From positions 71,597,067 to 71,661,066 of the forward strand of contig OX359245.1 in NCBI GenBank assembly GCA_947179485.1: 64,000 nucleotides of DNA, given 5' to 3'. The notes under the pieces were generated by a model that made no database searches, had not been told where the DNA came from, and was given only the letters and a program-made list of their open reading frames with translations. The DNA comes from Allacma fusca (taxonomy: Eukaryota; Arthropoda; Collembola; Symphypleona; Sminthuridae). The position numbers and the translations under genes are program-made. Shown here piece by piece: positions 11,301 to 22,700 of the stretch (the stretch's first letter is position 1; each line of letters starts with the position of its first letter).

Positions 11301-12833
11301 AGAAAAATGAGAAGAGACGTTTACACATTCATCAAATCCTGTAAGATCTGTCAGGCACGCAAAACTCCTAGAGGACAGAAACAAGCAGGTGAATTTCAAT
11401 ATATTCCCATCCCTTTAAAACCATTTGAAAGGATTCAAATTGACGTACAAGGTCCACTTACGAATCACGAGGGTCGCCCCAGATACATCATTACGGCTAT
11501 TTGTTATTTAACCAAATTCTTGGTTACGGAAGTAGTTCCCACGGCTGATGCCAAAGCCATTGCCAATTTTCTACTGAACAGGATCGCCTCTGTATACTCC
11601 TTGCCCGAAGTAATACAAACCGATCAGGGAACCGAATTCAATAATTCGGTCATGACAGAACTCTCCAAGGTCTTCAACTTCAACATCCAGTTTTCAACCT
11701 CATTCCACCCACAAAGCCAGGGCTTAATCGAGCGTACTCATCAAACTTTAGGAGACTGTATAGCCATGTATGTAGCAGAAACCCAGGCTGATTGGATTAG
11801 AGCTTTGCCAGCACTCACATTCCAGCTTAATGATATGCCTCATCAGTCCCATGGATTTAGGCCATTTTATTTGCTTCATGGGTTCAATGCACGGACTCCG
11901 CTCAGAAATGCGTTCCCAACCTACACACCAGAGAATCATATTGTACATTCCATGGAGAAATTATGGTGCCTTACCCACAATATTTTGGAACGCAATCGAA
12001 TCAAATATGCGGAACGAGTAAATCGATCCCGCCGAGATGTGTCCTATGCCATAGGTGATAATGTTCTTCTTGAACATACTTCTATAATCCCTGGAACAAG
12101 TCAGAAGTTGCTACCACGATGGAAAGGGCCTTTCAGTATCATCGCCATACCGACTCCCGTCAACTACACGATCCGAGGCTCTATAGGTACATCCATGAAA
12201 ACTTTAACAGTGCATGTTTCACGACTCAAGCGATACTTTGATAGACCTAATTGCTTCACCACTCAGTCCATATTAACATCTACTCCAGCTATGCAAGTAC
12301 CAGATTCATCCACACATTTACATGAAACGCCTAAAGCCGCTACAATCAACCCTCCCCGCACGACCCCTTCCAACCCGGATAATTTTTCAGAGTCTTTAAA
12401 CCCGGAAAATTCGGGCATGACCCGTTTGCATCCACCTGATTTGGGGGCTCCCCACCCCACCCCACCCCCTATGGGAGGTACCCCTCCCCCAAGAGGTACC
12501 CTCCCCCCATTGCCCGCGGACCCTTCTAAAGCGGTACATACGAGCCCTACTCGACCTTCATACAGGTCAGCTCTACTATCCACACCTGTGCCACCCACAA
12601 CGGCTTTGCCTACCCTACCCGCTATTGATTTGCCACCTAAAAGACACCGTCGAACTCAACACCAATTACTGGAGGAAGATTACCATAGGATAATACCGAC
12701 CACATTCCATACACGCGATGACACCGAATTCCGCCGTTCTACAAGACGTCACATACGCACCGTAGAAAATTTATTCCATTGCACACTCGTTAAGCCAAAG
12801 AAAATGGTGACATTATTTCAGGCAACAATATAA
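8235..12833 (+). CDS. pol: Pol polyprotein of element 1 (protease, RT, RNase H, integrase)
   Basis: The frame is open from 8160, but translation is expected to enter at 8235 by -1 frameshift. Domains in order: aspartic protease with the DTGA catalytic motif (Asp codon 8445-8447) and a later ILGTDFL; reverse transcriptase with YVDD (Asp pair 10182-10187); RNase H with YTDAS (about 10620) and KTDHHS; integrase zinc domain with H..H..C..C (about 11235-11355); integrase core with D (11442), D (about 11622) and E (about 11730), the last two 35 residues apart; then a GPF-type module (about 12120) and a Pro-rich tail of roughly 170 residues. No lesion seen. The clade within Ty3/gypsy is not assigned. 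Confidence 0.94.
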   Translation, partial: LPRAAGTRTTPPTARNPFPRHPTVPGRNRYPRLMVPSIYIHNPAKIQISSLSCSLKIIIQIQNQNHPCLIDTGAAASLIHPTYVPPGTPIMKSNIQLIDASGNSMPNQGLALIKFKIGKCTFLHPFIVAPSKALKIILGTDFLYSKGGFLINTQQNTLYNKFTGSLPLIHTQLQHTAAITAQCNVPVSKLENPITKLQTDFPIPSTVSTRHPADGLENLTSTTPKQCSSATQTYETPKSTGTQTDNNKPINHRRKNPSQPMHFADTVTSPSSSDSSDYEFRSTHPQRRRISVHHRPRPAPSHHRTLTARTSASHPRIPLSVLCVSHEDSNGLLRVAGTHDIPPRCHVTIPIHHTTSGSTPLNFEPHDSLYTQFHLLAPNAIVSPTSKFMLLTNPTSMTITLPDGLGLGKTTPFLVDDISMIPVPVNAIDISDSKLQQEINSFKINPHLDQADQHKLRKLLTEFRSSFAFTPQELGKCSILPFKIDLTSGEIVSHRAYKTSAYQDALIDAEVKKLLDNNIIEPSTSPYTSPVIVVLKKPNDQGVRKPRMVVDLRSLNAITKSMHWPLPSVDEILRRLQNHKYFSTLDLAQGFHQITVDEASREKLSFITKNGQYQYIMMPFGAKNSPSHFCRVIDVILSDLKYSTALAYVDDIVVCSTTIDEHVIKLRKIFQRFADHNLKFESSKCSFAYTEISLLGFTVNSHGLQPHDNHLQALQRMPTPTDVTSVQSFLGMANFFRRFIPHFAQIAAPLRDLTKANVSFEWSHECEQAFETLKSILVSKPVLAHYDPAKPTFLYTDASLHGLGAYLTQLQPDGREHPIYYLSRKLNKYEAKYHIRLLELLAITWATSKLKEYLLGIPFTVKTDHHSLCYILKSKDDLNPKLQRMQIMLMPYDITIQYVRGATHRVADCLSRNPLDDPEFSATDEDACLPINAISISTLRDEQLKDPSIARIIQRLPANWRLKHNYSLHDGILYKFNNRPGEDSLIVVPKQMVPDVIASYHNATCHFGPSKTLQKLQDSFHWRKMRRDVYTFIKSCKICQARKTPRGQKQAGEFQYIPIPLKPFERIQIDVQGPLTNHEGRPRYIITAICYLTKFLVTEVVPTADAKAIANFLLNRIASVYSLPEVIQTDQGTEFNNSVMTELSKVFNFNIQFSTSFHPQSQGLIERTHQTLGDCIAMYVAETQADWIRALPALTFQLNDMPHQSHGFRPFYLLHGFNARTPLRNAFPTYTPENHIVHSMEKLWCLTHNILERNRIKYAERVNRSRRDVSYAIGDNVLLEHTSIIPGTSQKLLPRWKGPFSIIAIPTPVNYTIRGSIGTSMKTLTVHVSRLKRYFDRPNCFTTQSILTSTPAMQVPDSSTHLHETPKAATINPPRTTPSNPDNFSESLNPENSGMTRLHPPDLGAPHPTPPPMGGTPPPRGTLPPLPADPSKAVHTSPTRPSYRSALLSTPVPPTTALPTLPAIDLPPKRHRRTQHQLLEEDYHRIIPTTFHTRDDTEFRRSTRRHIRTVENLFHCTLVKPKKMVTLFQATI

Positions 12834-14297
12834 CATTTACAGTCACCATACAGAAAATGAAAATTGAAAATACATTATTGAGCTCACTAGAGCCCAATCC
12901 TCGGAAAATTGGTTGGTCCTACCATGGACCGGTGCACCAAATGATATGCACGCAAGTTTCACCATTACACCTGCTGGCCCATGCTCTGGCAGCGTCTCCC
13001 GAGGTTCCAGGTCGTTTCCTGGGCACTTGAGCCCATCAATACCATCAAGGCTGCAAGTGTAATGAATAAAACCTCCGACCATAGCACCCTTCAAATTGCA
13101 CCACTCAGCCAACTTCCCTGGATCTACGAGGGTAAGGGTCAATTCCCCCGCAGACCCGTTTGCCCTGACCTAAACGCCCTAACACTCCGATATTGATGAC
13201 AACCGGTCCTAAACGCTGATGATGGATTCATTTAAATTCTTGTCACCCTGTGGACCACAGAAAAGAAACACCATTATTGTCAATAACACTATTTGGTTGA
13301 TGTAATTTGTATAACTAATACAAACAATTATTAAGTTTCAGATGACGTTAACGTTCACTCACTGAGATATGCCTGTTGTATGTTCCCGAGGAATACTCTT
13401 TGGCTGAACATTCCGGTCCTATCCGATAAGGTCCCGACCACACGCCCCAGTTACTGCTCCGTCAGTATGACTCTAGACATAAAACCACTGAAATTAATTT
13501 TAATTTAATTAATAGTTAATGATTTAGGTATAATATACACTATTTGAATATTGTTTAGTTAATAATTAATTGTATACGGATTCACTTTTACAGTTCTTAC
13601 ATATTTGCACATTTATTAATGTATGTCTTTAATTGCATCATTTACCACCTATTATACACATACACATACATACCTAAGTCCCTAATTATTTAATTATAGG
13701 TACACACACTTACGCGAGAAGCTTCTCACAATTTTTCATTTTTCACCGATCCTGGACCGATTTGATCACTCGGCCTTGGATCCATAACCCTCCCCATTCG
13801 AAACACTAGGGACAACATAAATTTTCTTTATCTCTTTTAAATTCACTTAATAACACCATAGGTTACGTAGTATTAATTTACACAGTTAAGTTCGACCCCC
13901 ACAAATATTAAAATATTCAACTCACCCTGTACGTGCACATCCCGTATTCTTGTATGACCAACTTTAGCTGGATTGCACTTTAAAATTCTGAGACAGAATT
14001 TTTATCGACCCCGAGAAGTTTAGTATAAAATAGTTTGTATATTTTACTACTTAAGAATAATAAATAATAAATAATAATTATCTTTCTTAATGTAAGACAA
14101 TACAATTTACTTCAAAATGATTCACTCCTGCTGAAGATTCAACTACCAACAAGTCAACACAAGAGAAGAAACTCCGCTATTCCAGAAGACAAGTTACTAA
14201 TACAAGAAATATGAACACATGAAAATGAATATGAACACATATACCTTAAGATACTCATTTCCTAAACGATGAGACATCGTTTCAATTGCCCGTGGAA
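12834..14297 (+). other. Non-coding 3' internal region of element 1
   Basis: About 1.46 kb between the pol stop and the 3' LTR. Only short frames on either strand, with no transmembrane or envelope-like protein. The function is unknown; it could be a decayed third gene or packaging sequence. Confidence 0.6.
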
Positions 14298-14636
14298 TGT
14301 TAGGATACATGTACTGTATAGTATATGATATATACACATGTGTACATATATAGGGAGGCTGAAGTCATGAATTCAGACTCCCTATATAAACGTGTGTCAC
14401 CATAAGAAATGTAACAAGTAGCTGGGAAAGAGAGAAGGAAGAAGGAGATAAGGAGAGAGAATCAGACAATAAAGGAGACATAGAGAATCACCCTTTGTAT
14501 ACATACGCACTTATTTGTATAGTCTCTACGACAGTTCCTCTCACATACACACGCATACAAGAGAATAAAAATAATTCTCCCCATCATTCACTTATTCTTA
14601 ATCAAGTAATCCCCATTCACAATTTCCATCTTAACA
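14298..14636 (+). repeat. 3' LTR of element 1
   Basis: Identical to 5258-5596 over all 339 positions as read by eye; followed by the target duplication CTTT. Confidence 0.95.
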
Positions 14637-14640
14637 CTTT

Positions 14641-15519
14641 GTAAACATAATCTTTTCAACCAATGTAATGCATCCCTTTTGACCTACCATATTAAAGCGA
14701 ACATTCTTCTCGTAAGCGGTAATAAGCGAGCGTAATATTTGTATAACACTCATAAGCATACATATGTCGTCACATAGCACTTGGCCACAGAGATGTATTT
14801 CAACATTTGGGTGCATTACGAAGAAAACCGTTGAAGTAGGAGTTAATCCCCAGAGAACAATCAAACAAGAACCTCTAGCTTTGTAAGCTATACAACCTGT
14901 CGGTCTAGCAAGTCAAATATTTCTATGCATCACACTCTCACTCTCATGATTCTCCTTGCAAAAGTATTTTATTTTAAAAATAAACAAATATGATTTGAAC
15001 ACTTTCCTAATTTTAACCAGAAACATCTTACAAAACTTATGAAATCCCAGTCCTAGAGCTACGTTTCTCTTTCTCTTGTAAGGGAAGCATGCTAATGCGT
15101 AAATAACGTGTAAATATTCTGAGGGTTACAAACTGTTATTGTTGACGCCACTTCCAGTTTACACAGAATAGAGTTTCAAGCTGAGAGGATGAGAGTCGTG
15201 GTTTAAAGTCAAGCCTCCTACTATCGGTACACAAAACCCCCGCAGGCATTCACAGATACGCAGGGAGTGAAGTCATGCAAAATGTAAACACGCGAGCAGA
15301 AGTAGGTTTAGCTTAAACAAATATATTGTTAGCACAAAATTACTTTGAAACTTTTTTCGGAACTTGATTGTATGTACACAAAGAGAAAATCCTTTTGTTG
15401 CACGGTGCCCTAGTCTACTTAAAATAACATTTTAAGTTAAATGCCATAGAGCTGTGAAAAACAATGACTCGGCCCGCGATAACTCACACTGTATTGAACA
15501 CACGGGTACAAAAGATCAT
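14641..15519. other. Intergenic, nothing recognised
   Basis: No supported gene. A 77-codon minus-strand frame ends in the LTR at 14631. Without the insertion it would stop after about eight more codons, and I recognise no family in it. Confidence 0.4.
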
Positions 15520-17140
15520 AGATGGGCGTTTTTCTCTCCCTCTGCCCCTTTGTGCGAGGGATGGAATATTGTTACGAACATATTATAAATAGGCTAGAAT
15601 AAGCATAATCTAAGTCAGCAAATAGTTTGGAAGGCCGTAAGCAAAGGCTACGTGATCCCAAACGCTGACCAAACATAATTATAAGAAAGGAAAGGAAATG
15701 ATTCAGATTATTTAATAAACAATAAAGATAGGAATAGAATAAGGTTAGATTAAGACACGTAGGATAAGGAAGAGTTCTAATCCACAAGTCAAGCAAGCAA
15801 CATCCGGAGGAGCCGCACCTAGGGTCCATTCCCTCCGGAATGGAACCCAAAAGGTAACACGAGGGGCAACATGAAATTCGGAGAACTTCATGGAAGAAAA
15901 GAAGAGATTCAGAATTCAAATTCTATTTTAAGTGTTAAATGTTAAGTTCACGTTTTGTGTAAATTGTATCAGTTCTAGGAACATGAATTGGCCAAAATAA
16001 ATCAGAACATGAACTACACACAGAAATAAACAGTTCCATTTTAATGCAGCTTCACCAACATCGAAGGCATAATTCAGGGGAATGGAACAACCGAACCTAG
16101 GCTACGTCAAGTTATCCACGGTAGTATAATCACCCGGGTAACAACGTAACAATATAACCTATACTCGCACTCTCCCTCGTCATCAATCGAGAGACACGTT
16201 ACGGGTTGTCCTCGTCGTCGCCCTCGTGAGGGGATACTTATAAAATACACCTCTCTCCCTCGCACTCATGAGAGCCCTCGTTATTTTATATTACAAGTAA
16301 ATAACCCCCTACAATTTTCAACAATACCTGTGCCTTCAAATAACTTTTTCGCCAACACTCCGTTAAAATATGACAACTTCAATATGTGTGTCGATTTTGT
16401 CCTGAAAATAACGTAAAAAACAAGTTTAAAATTCTAAATCATCGGTAAAAAGTGCCTATCTTCCTTATATTTGAATTGTCGGCAAAATGGAAACAATTCT
16501 GTGGTCAAACTACAATATTTTGTTATAAAACACATTTGTGTCGGTCTTTGACAATAAATCTTCATTATAATCGATTCAGTAGCTCCAAAAATGACTATTA
16601 GTGATCAAAACTGTTTTCTACGTCTCCGGTTAACAAAGTTTAGTCACAAATAGGTTCCATAACGTCAGACCAGTATATTCAATAGTAGGGTCTGAAAATA
16701 GCATTAATCAAATATAAATCCCAGGTAGAGCCCTTGTTTACAAATGACCATGTCTCCCCGACATCCTAAATTGAAATTGGAGTTTAATATGAGAAATTTT
16801 AACGCAAACAAGAGGACCTGTTGATTTTAAAAATTAAAACTGGGATTTTTGCACTGGGCCATACGCCATTTACATAAGACATTATGAAATGGGCTTGCTC
16901 ACAGAACAATATAATTATGTATGTATGATTTTCGCATAAGGATTAAGGTAAGATAAGGTCATGAGGGTTTACATGTGTATTTTGCCTCCCCCTCTTTCGT
17001 TCACATCCTCTTCATAGTCCTCTCCCTCATGTTCACGAGGACGCCTAAAATCAACGTGTACCCGCCATCACCCTTGCAGTTTGTGAGGGTGAGGACGAGG
17101 GAGAGGGCGACATCTCTCAATCCCTCGTGAGGGTGCCCAT
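15520..17140. repeat. CCCTCG-rich dispersed repeat split by the solo LTR
   Basis: Both ends carry degenerate CCCTCG/CGAGGG words (15520-15560, 16165-16275, 16980-17130), including the palindrome CCCTCGTGAGGG near 17124. The outer ends read ATGGGCG and, inverted, ATGGGCA. This looks like a MITE with terminal word arrays, like those below, but I find no target duplication. 17141-18096 beyond it shows nothing recognisable. Confidence 0.4.
15570..16151 (+). mobile_element. Solo LTR
   Basis: Starts TGTTACG and ends CGTAACA (7-bp inverted ends of TG..CA type), 582 bp, flanked by the 4-bp direct repeat ATAT (15566-15569 and 16152-16155). Carries AATAAA motifs near 15997 and 16026. No internal region or second LTR is present, so it is best read as the product of recombination between two LTRs. 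It differs from both LTR families described elsewhere in this window. Confidence 0.8.
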
Positions 17141-18104
17141 GTATGCAAAATATTAAATTCTATGAGTGTATTCCAGCAGCAATGTAAAGTAGAACTGACA
17201 CTATCTGGCTTACTACTAAACTAAAGATAATGTAAATGTAATCCTAGGGGAAATGTAAACATGCCAATATAAAGGGAATGCTGTCTAAGAGGAAACCATT
17301 ATATTGATAGTCTGGATTGGAGTTACTCAATAAAATGTAAATCAAACTGAACATTTGAATAAAACGAATAATTACGCTTTAGATGAATGCTGTAATAATT
17401 GATTCAAAGACTCGATTTCAGAAACAAACTACCCTAAGGCTAGTTTATTATTCTGGGAAGAGAAAATTAATGATAATTATATATTTCAAATATTTGGCTT
17501 ACGAGGTTAATTTTATTAAACAAGTTAAATTATATGCAAACTATATAGCTTTCGAGATCAAACAGACTGTCATCATCAGACACTAACAAGCGAGTCTGAT
17601 TTGATGTGCAGATCAGTAACTAAATTACAGGATTGATCTGAAGATCAACAACTAAAAATAAACTTAACTGGAAGGAATAGATCTAAGCACAAGACAGTTT
17701 CATAATCAAAATTCAAAGCTAGGATTATGTATTTTCATTAAAATGATACAAGAATTACTTCGCATGTACTTTGCATACATTGAAATTCCGATGACGAGCT
17801 TTAACTTAAACTGGAGCGTGAGAACCTCCAGATTCAGAATTCAGGATACCTCCCTCTTTGATTACAACTTTGGAATGAAGAGCCACTCGTACTAAAAGTT
17901 CAGGATTCTATTCGCAGAATTGATCCGTCGAATGCTAAGAAACTTTTCTCTTGAAATTAATTTAACATTAACATTTCTATAGCTATGTGAAATACCTGAC
18001 AGCATACGATAATGACTTTTGAGGGATTTCCATGTGGAAGGAAACGAGAGAGGATTCTGATTGTGAATTGTGTCCGAGCTGACCTTTTCGTACTGTAAGC
18101 AAAA

Positions 18105-18563
18105 TAGTGCTCGGGCCAATTCAATTCTGAATTGAAATCTTCAGTTCAGTTCAATTCACTACATTTTCGGTTAAATTCAAGATGAAACTGAAGCGATTGA
18201 TTCAGTTCATAACTTTGAAATGAACTAAATCGTTTTCCTTGAATCGAAGTTCAAACAATTCATTCTGCCCCAAACATTTCAATACAAAATCCATCGTTTA
18301 CAAACTCTCCAGATCCTTTAAGTAGCGACTTGTACCCTTAATTTAGCTTCCTTCTGTTGTGTGCTTGGAAGACACTGCCGTCATTTCTAGAAATAATTTG
18401 TAAGTATATCTGTGGAAATCGTTGGTTTTCAATTCAGTTCAATTCAATTCCAAATTTTGAACTGAACTGAATTGAATCAAAAATCTAGTTTCAATCCAGT
18501 TCAGCATATGAATTGAACTGATTTGGAAAATAACTGAATTGAATTGAACCGTTCCGATCACTA
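18105..18563. mobile_element. Non-autonomous hAT-type MITE with GAATTGAACT arrays
   Basis: 459 bp. Ends read TAGTGCTCGG and, inverted, TAGTGATCGG, fitting the YARNG start typical of hAT elements. The 8-bp target duplication AAGCAAAA is perfect (18097-18104 and 18564-18571). Both arms are filled with degenerate TTCAATTCAGTTC words in opposite orientations, so a long hairpin can form. No transposase. Confidence 0.85.
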
Positions 18564-19116
18564 AAGCAAAACAATAGGGAATTCACTATTGTTGCTTTGA
18601 AGTAGGAAAACAAATCAAAGAAGCTTAAATGCTTGGAACTCAAATTGCAAGATAATCCTTATAGTAATCCGGATTACAAAATAAAACAAAAAGGACCAAG
18701 TTGTACTCACAGTTTTCATTTAAAAACATAATTAATTCAAGTTGCTCAAATTTCAAAGCATACTTTTAAAAAAAATAAAACTAGAAAATGTCCGATTACA
18801 ACAAAAGCTGTTTTGTCCGGATGTAAGCATGCGTGGGAAAGCACGTGGTTCAATTGAAAGTAGTTATTAATTCATTACAACGGATCTTGTCAACTTCAGT
18901 TTCTTATGTCGACGTGGGAGCTCTTAAACAGATCCAAAAGGGAATCGCTGTAGCTCTGTAGCTCTATAAATATCTGGTAATTCTCATTCAATTGCCTTGT
19001 TTTCAAGCCTAGAGGTTTTTGCTCAAACTCAGTGAATCAACTCACTCTCTTCTTTTAACTCCCCTTACATCAATTCAGATAATATTTCTCCTGAATGCTG
19101 ACGGGATAGAGACACC

Positions 19117-19369
19117 CAGGGGCAAATTCTTGTAAATCTCCCTGGAAAATATTTTTTTAAATGTAATAATTGCTGAATGTGATGTGACTATGTGACTGTT
19201 GGGAATATCAAAAAATTTACTAGGAAAAGGCCAACTGCCTTCAAAATCCCTGTTTACAAAACACATTTTTGCCTTCTCGTTGAATTTTATTCTGTCTGTT
19301 ATTTTTATCTGTCAGATTATTTTTCTCTGAGAAGAATTTTCTCCTCTTCACAAACAAATCTCACCCCTG
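19117..19369. mobile_element. hAT-type MITE, CAGGGGT family, short copy
   Basis: 253 bp. Ends read CAGGGGCAAATTC and, inverted, CAGGGGTGAGATT. Flanks GAGACACC and GAGACATC differ at one position, as expected for an aged 8-bp target duplication. It shares subterminal text (GTAAATCTCCCTGGAAAAT) with 49199-49599. Confidence 0.75.
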
Positions 19370-19511
19370 GAGACATCTTATGTATGTACTTCCGCGCTTC
19401 TTAGCAATAAAAGTAAAGCACAATTGAAATTGCCCCAAGGATAACTGAGAGACCCTTATTACCCCCCTGTTTGTATTTTTTACCATTCTGGTCCGCCCAT
19501 ATTTTCAATCC

Positions 19512-19738
19512 TCACAAATATTAGGGCACAAATATTAGGACCTAAATATTAGGACACAAATATTACGATACAAATATTAGGACCTAAATATTAGGACACA
19601 AATATTACGATACAAATATTAGGACCTAAATATTAGGACACAAGTATTACGATACAAATATTAGGACACAAATATTAGGATACAAAAATTAGGATACAAA
19701 TATTAGGACTCAATAATTCGGACACAAATATTAGGATT
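19512..19738. repeat. Minisatellite with 13-14 bp monomer
   Basis: About 16 tandem copies of an ACAAATATTAGG-type monomer, partly ordered in a triplet of about 42 bp (variants ending AGGACCTA, AGGACAC and ACGATAC). It begins near CAATCCT and ends AGGATTG, so it may be the body of a small inverted-end element. Confidence 0.85.
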
Positions 19739-22700
19739 GTATTATACAGTGCCTGCATAATTATACAAAATGTGAAGCGATGTCACCAGCACCCAAACTG
19801 GATTACACAAAGTGATTTCAATCCTAAATGCAGCTTCTCATTTGAAATACTGTCAATTTGTCAGTCCCAAAGGTATTTTTAGATTTGAGCCATTACCGCA
19901 TTCTCGGGAAATGAAAGTAGTTTATAAATATTTCAGGCTAAACTTCAGTTTTAAAGAGCTTATAGAGCTCGTTTAGAATATTCTGAAAAGTTTTCTCAGG
20001 TGTCACAAGTATCAGTGGAGCTGTCCTGGTCTAATGGTCTTGCATACCCCTTGTTGCTTAAATGTACATGTTTTGGAATAAATTGGATCTCGTCTCTCAA
20101 GCCCGCCTTTGAATACTTTCCAAGAAATTTTATTTTGCTTCAAAAAAGCAATTATTTCTAAATTTCATTAATTAAAAAGAGCAAGATCTCCAGAATTAGT
20201 CACACATGAAGGGATAGAAATATATTAAAACTCTTGAATAGCTAATTTGTATAACTTTTGATTTACGTAAGCGCCCTACAGGGTATATTTGATAGTTACA
20301 CATTTACATAGATCCCGGAAGTTTACAAAGTACATATAATTTTTCTTTGCTTGTAATAAGGAAACTAAATTATATGGGAACTGTAATCAGGCCCTGTGTT
20401 GGAATTCAGGGAAAAATTTTATGCTTTCATGTTTCACTACTCTATACTTTCATTAATTATTCCATAAGAACAGCATATAATCTCTCAGAAATATCTCCCA
20501 GCAACCTCTCTTTGTAATATCTACCCAATCAATTCCCATCATTTGCGTAATATTTACAATGAATACAAATTTTCATCTTTGCTAAAGTGTAGATATTGGA
20601 ATTATCTCAAAAAAAATTATGATAATAAATTAATACTATTTCCTGGAATTCCGATCTTCCCTCGAGCTGTCTAAAATGCATTCTCAGAAAATACAAGCCC
20701 ACAATATCAGATACAAGGCCAGTTAAAATCAATTAAAATTACAAAATACTGTCCCGCAGAGAAAGAAAAACAGTCAACGCAAAAAAATTTTATTGCATAA
20801 AATATTAGAAAATCCAAACTGCAAAATACTTCATGCTCACACTATAATACTGCATTTGCATGTAATTCCTTGCTATGTACTCTCCTACAAAAAAATTCCC
20901 GCAAATATTGCAGTCAATTCTATTCTGGCTGGAGCTATCGCAATCGAAACTTTACTGCTTTACAACTTCCAGGGAATTAATATGTATTGCCTTCTTTTTC
21001 CGAAGGTAATTTAAAATTACTTTGTGAAACCTTTAGCATGCTTGAATTGAAAGTCAGTCCCAAATTGACGGGGTGGTTTTATAATAAAGGTAATTTAAAT
21101 AATTAAAAACAGAACAGTTAGCAATTAAATTGTAATAATGGCATGTATAATTGCATTCACAAAGACCACATTCACTCATTGCTGATTTCTTGAAAAAAAT
21201 TTGAACAGGTTCTATACTCGTACGAACTGGAAGTGTGAGTTGTTTGGCGTGTGTAGGGAGAAAATGACGTTGACAGGAAATTACTTCTTTTGATTGATCA
21301 CTCGCCAAACATATGCACAATGAAGGTGTGAGAAGGTGAATTGGCATGAATGGTAATGGTAAATTAGGGGAATCGGAAATAATCAATCCTGCCTTTTCCA
21401 GAACAGAAATCTCGTTCCAGTCCCAGGGTTATAATTTCATATCGTTTGAATATAAAACGTGTGTGATCGTGCCCAAATATCCTGGCTTATCTTCCCATCA
21501 AAAATTCTGTCACAATGAGAGTCACGAGAATTGATCTCCCAAGAGGGAAACTAAAGGTTGGAGTTTAGCAAATAGGACGTTTCGTGTTTCTCTTGGGATT
21601 GCAAGGGGATTCCTCTGTTTGTCCTCTCTCCATAAGAGACCCAGCCAAGATTATATTTTGTGTCGTTGAATCATCTGCAAGAATCATCAGCAGTTCGAAT
21701 ACGTTGGATGTCAGAATAGTAGGAATATTAAGTGGACGTGACTAATTGAACACTTGTGGTGTGGCATCCCCTTCAAAAAGGAGTTTCAAGTTTCAAATGA
21801 AATATGATTTTAGCTCCTCCCCTTAAGAATAATTACTTAGAAAAGAGTGTCCTGGTATACAGAGGGCTTAATACATATGAAAGGCTCAACTGTCAGTTTG
21901 CTCAATTTCAAATCGTTCCTAGAAAAACGTTTGATTAAGTTACAGACTATAACTCTAAATATTGGATATCCGTAATGTATCCAAAAAGGTATAATTACAT
22001 GTTCTCATGTAATAATTCGTAAATCTACTCCTGAATAAATACTAGGGGTAACTTACTCCCGAACTTACGACTTTTTACAGCTGTTGATTGAATCCACTAG
22101 CAGGAGTCACGGATTTGTTGGTCCAAGTTAGAAATAAGAGGATATTAATAGAAACACGCAAACATAAAATCAGAGGGGGGCTTGAAACTTAGGACATATT
22201 CAATTTCCAAACGTCAGACCAAAGGAACGAAAGTTCCTTATTAGGTTTGCCTTAGTTAAGAATTTGTCCCGTAAATCGATATAATATTTATATGACTAGT
22301 AATTCCTTGAGAATTTGAAGTGAGCATTTACATATATTATGTAATTTATTAGAGTTAATAAAAAGTGCCAGGCTTGAACTATACACTTTAATTAAAAAGG
22401 AGAATAATATAATTTAATTATCATTATCCTTTCGGCGCTTGTTATTATCATAAGGCTGACAATGAGCCTAACCTTATAATAATGATGCCTAATTACATGT
22501 AAGTACATAGTGCCTGTATAGTCTTGTCCCAGAGGAATTTGTCATATTGCTGTCTCAGCGTATTTCCAACGTCTCCCATCCTTCCACTCTATTATCATAT
22601 ATGTCCACATAGTCCCATATATTTCACATACAGTTATTATTACATGGAAAGAAAATTAAACAAACTTGACATGTTCATCCTTCTGCCTATGCCATTCTAG

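Larger units (their letters stand above)
5258..14636 (+). mobile_element. Intact Ty3/gypsy-type LTR retrotransposon (element 1)
   Basis: A 9.4-kb element with 339-bp LTRs at both ends (TGTTA...TAACA). It is flanked by the 4-bp direct repeat CTTT (5254-5257 and 14637-14640). Gene order is gag, then protease-RT-RNase H-integrase in one polyprotein, which is Ty3/gypsy order. The two LTR copies read identically base for base, and both long frames are open, so the insertion is very recent and possibly still mobile. There is no env-like frame: 12834-14297 is non-coding. No obvious polypurine tract lies before the 3' LTR (only GTGGAA). Confidence 0.95.

Noticed and set aside
12843..13142. Possible env or accessory gene of element 1 (minus 99 codons, plus 71 codons)
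   Set aside because: No hydrophobic segments, no family pattern, and overlapping frames on both strands.
14631..14864. 77-codon minus-strand frame next to the 3' LTR, possible chemoreceptor exon
   Set aside because: Ends within the LTR; without the insertion it stops after about eight more codons, and no motif is visible.
19512..19738. CRISPR-like regular array
   Set aside because: Eukaryotic DNA; units are contiguous with no unique spacers, so it is a minisatellite.
20020..20110. tRNA-like string with A box TGGTCTAATGG
   Set aside because: No matching B box and no cloverleaf could be drawn.
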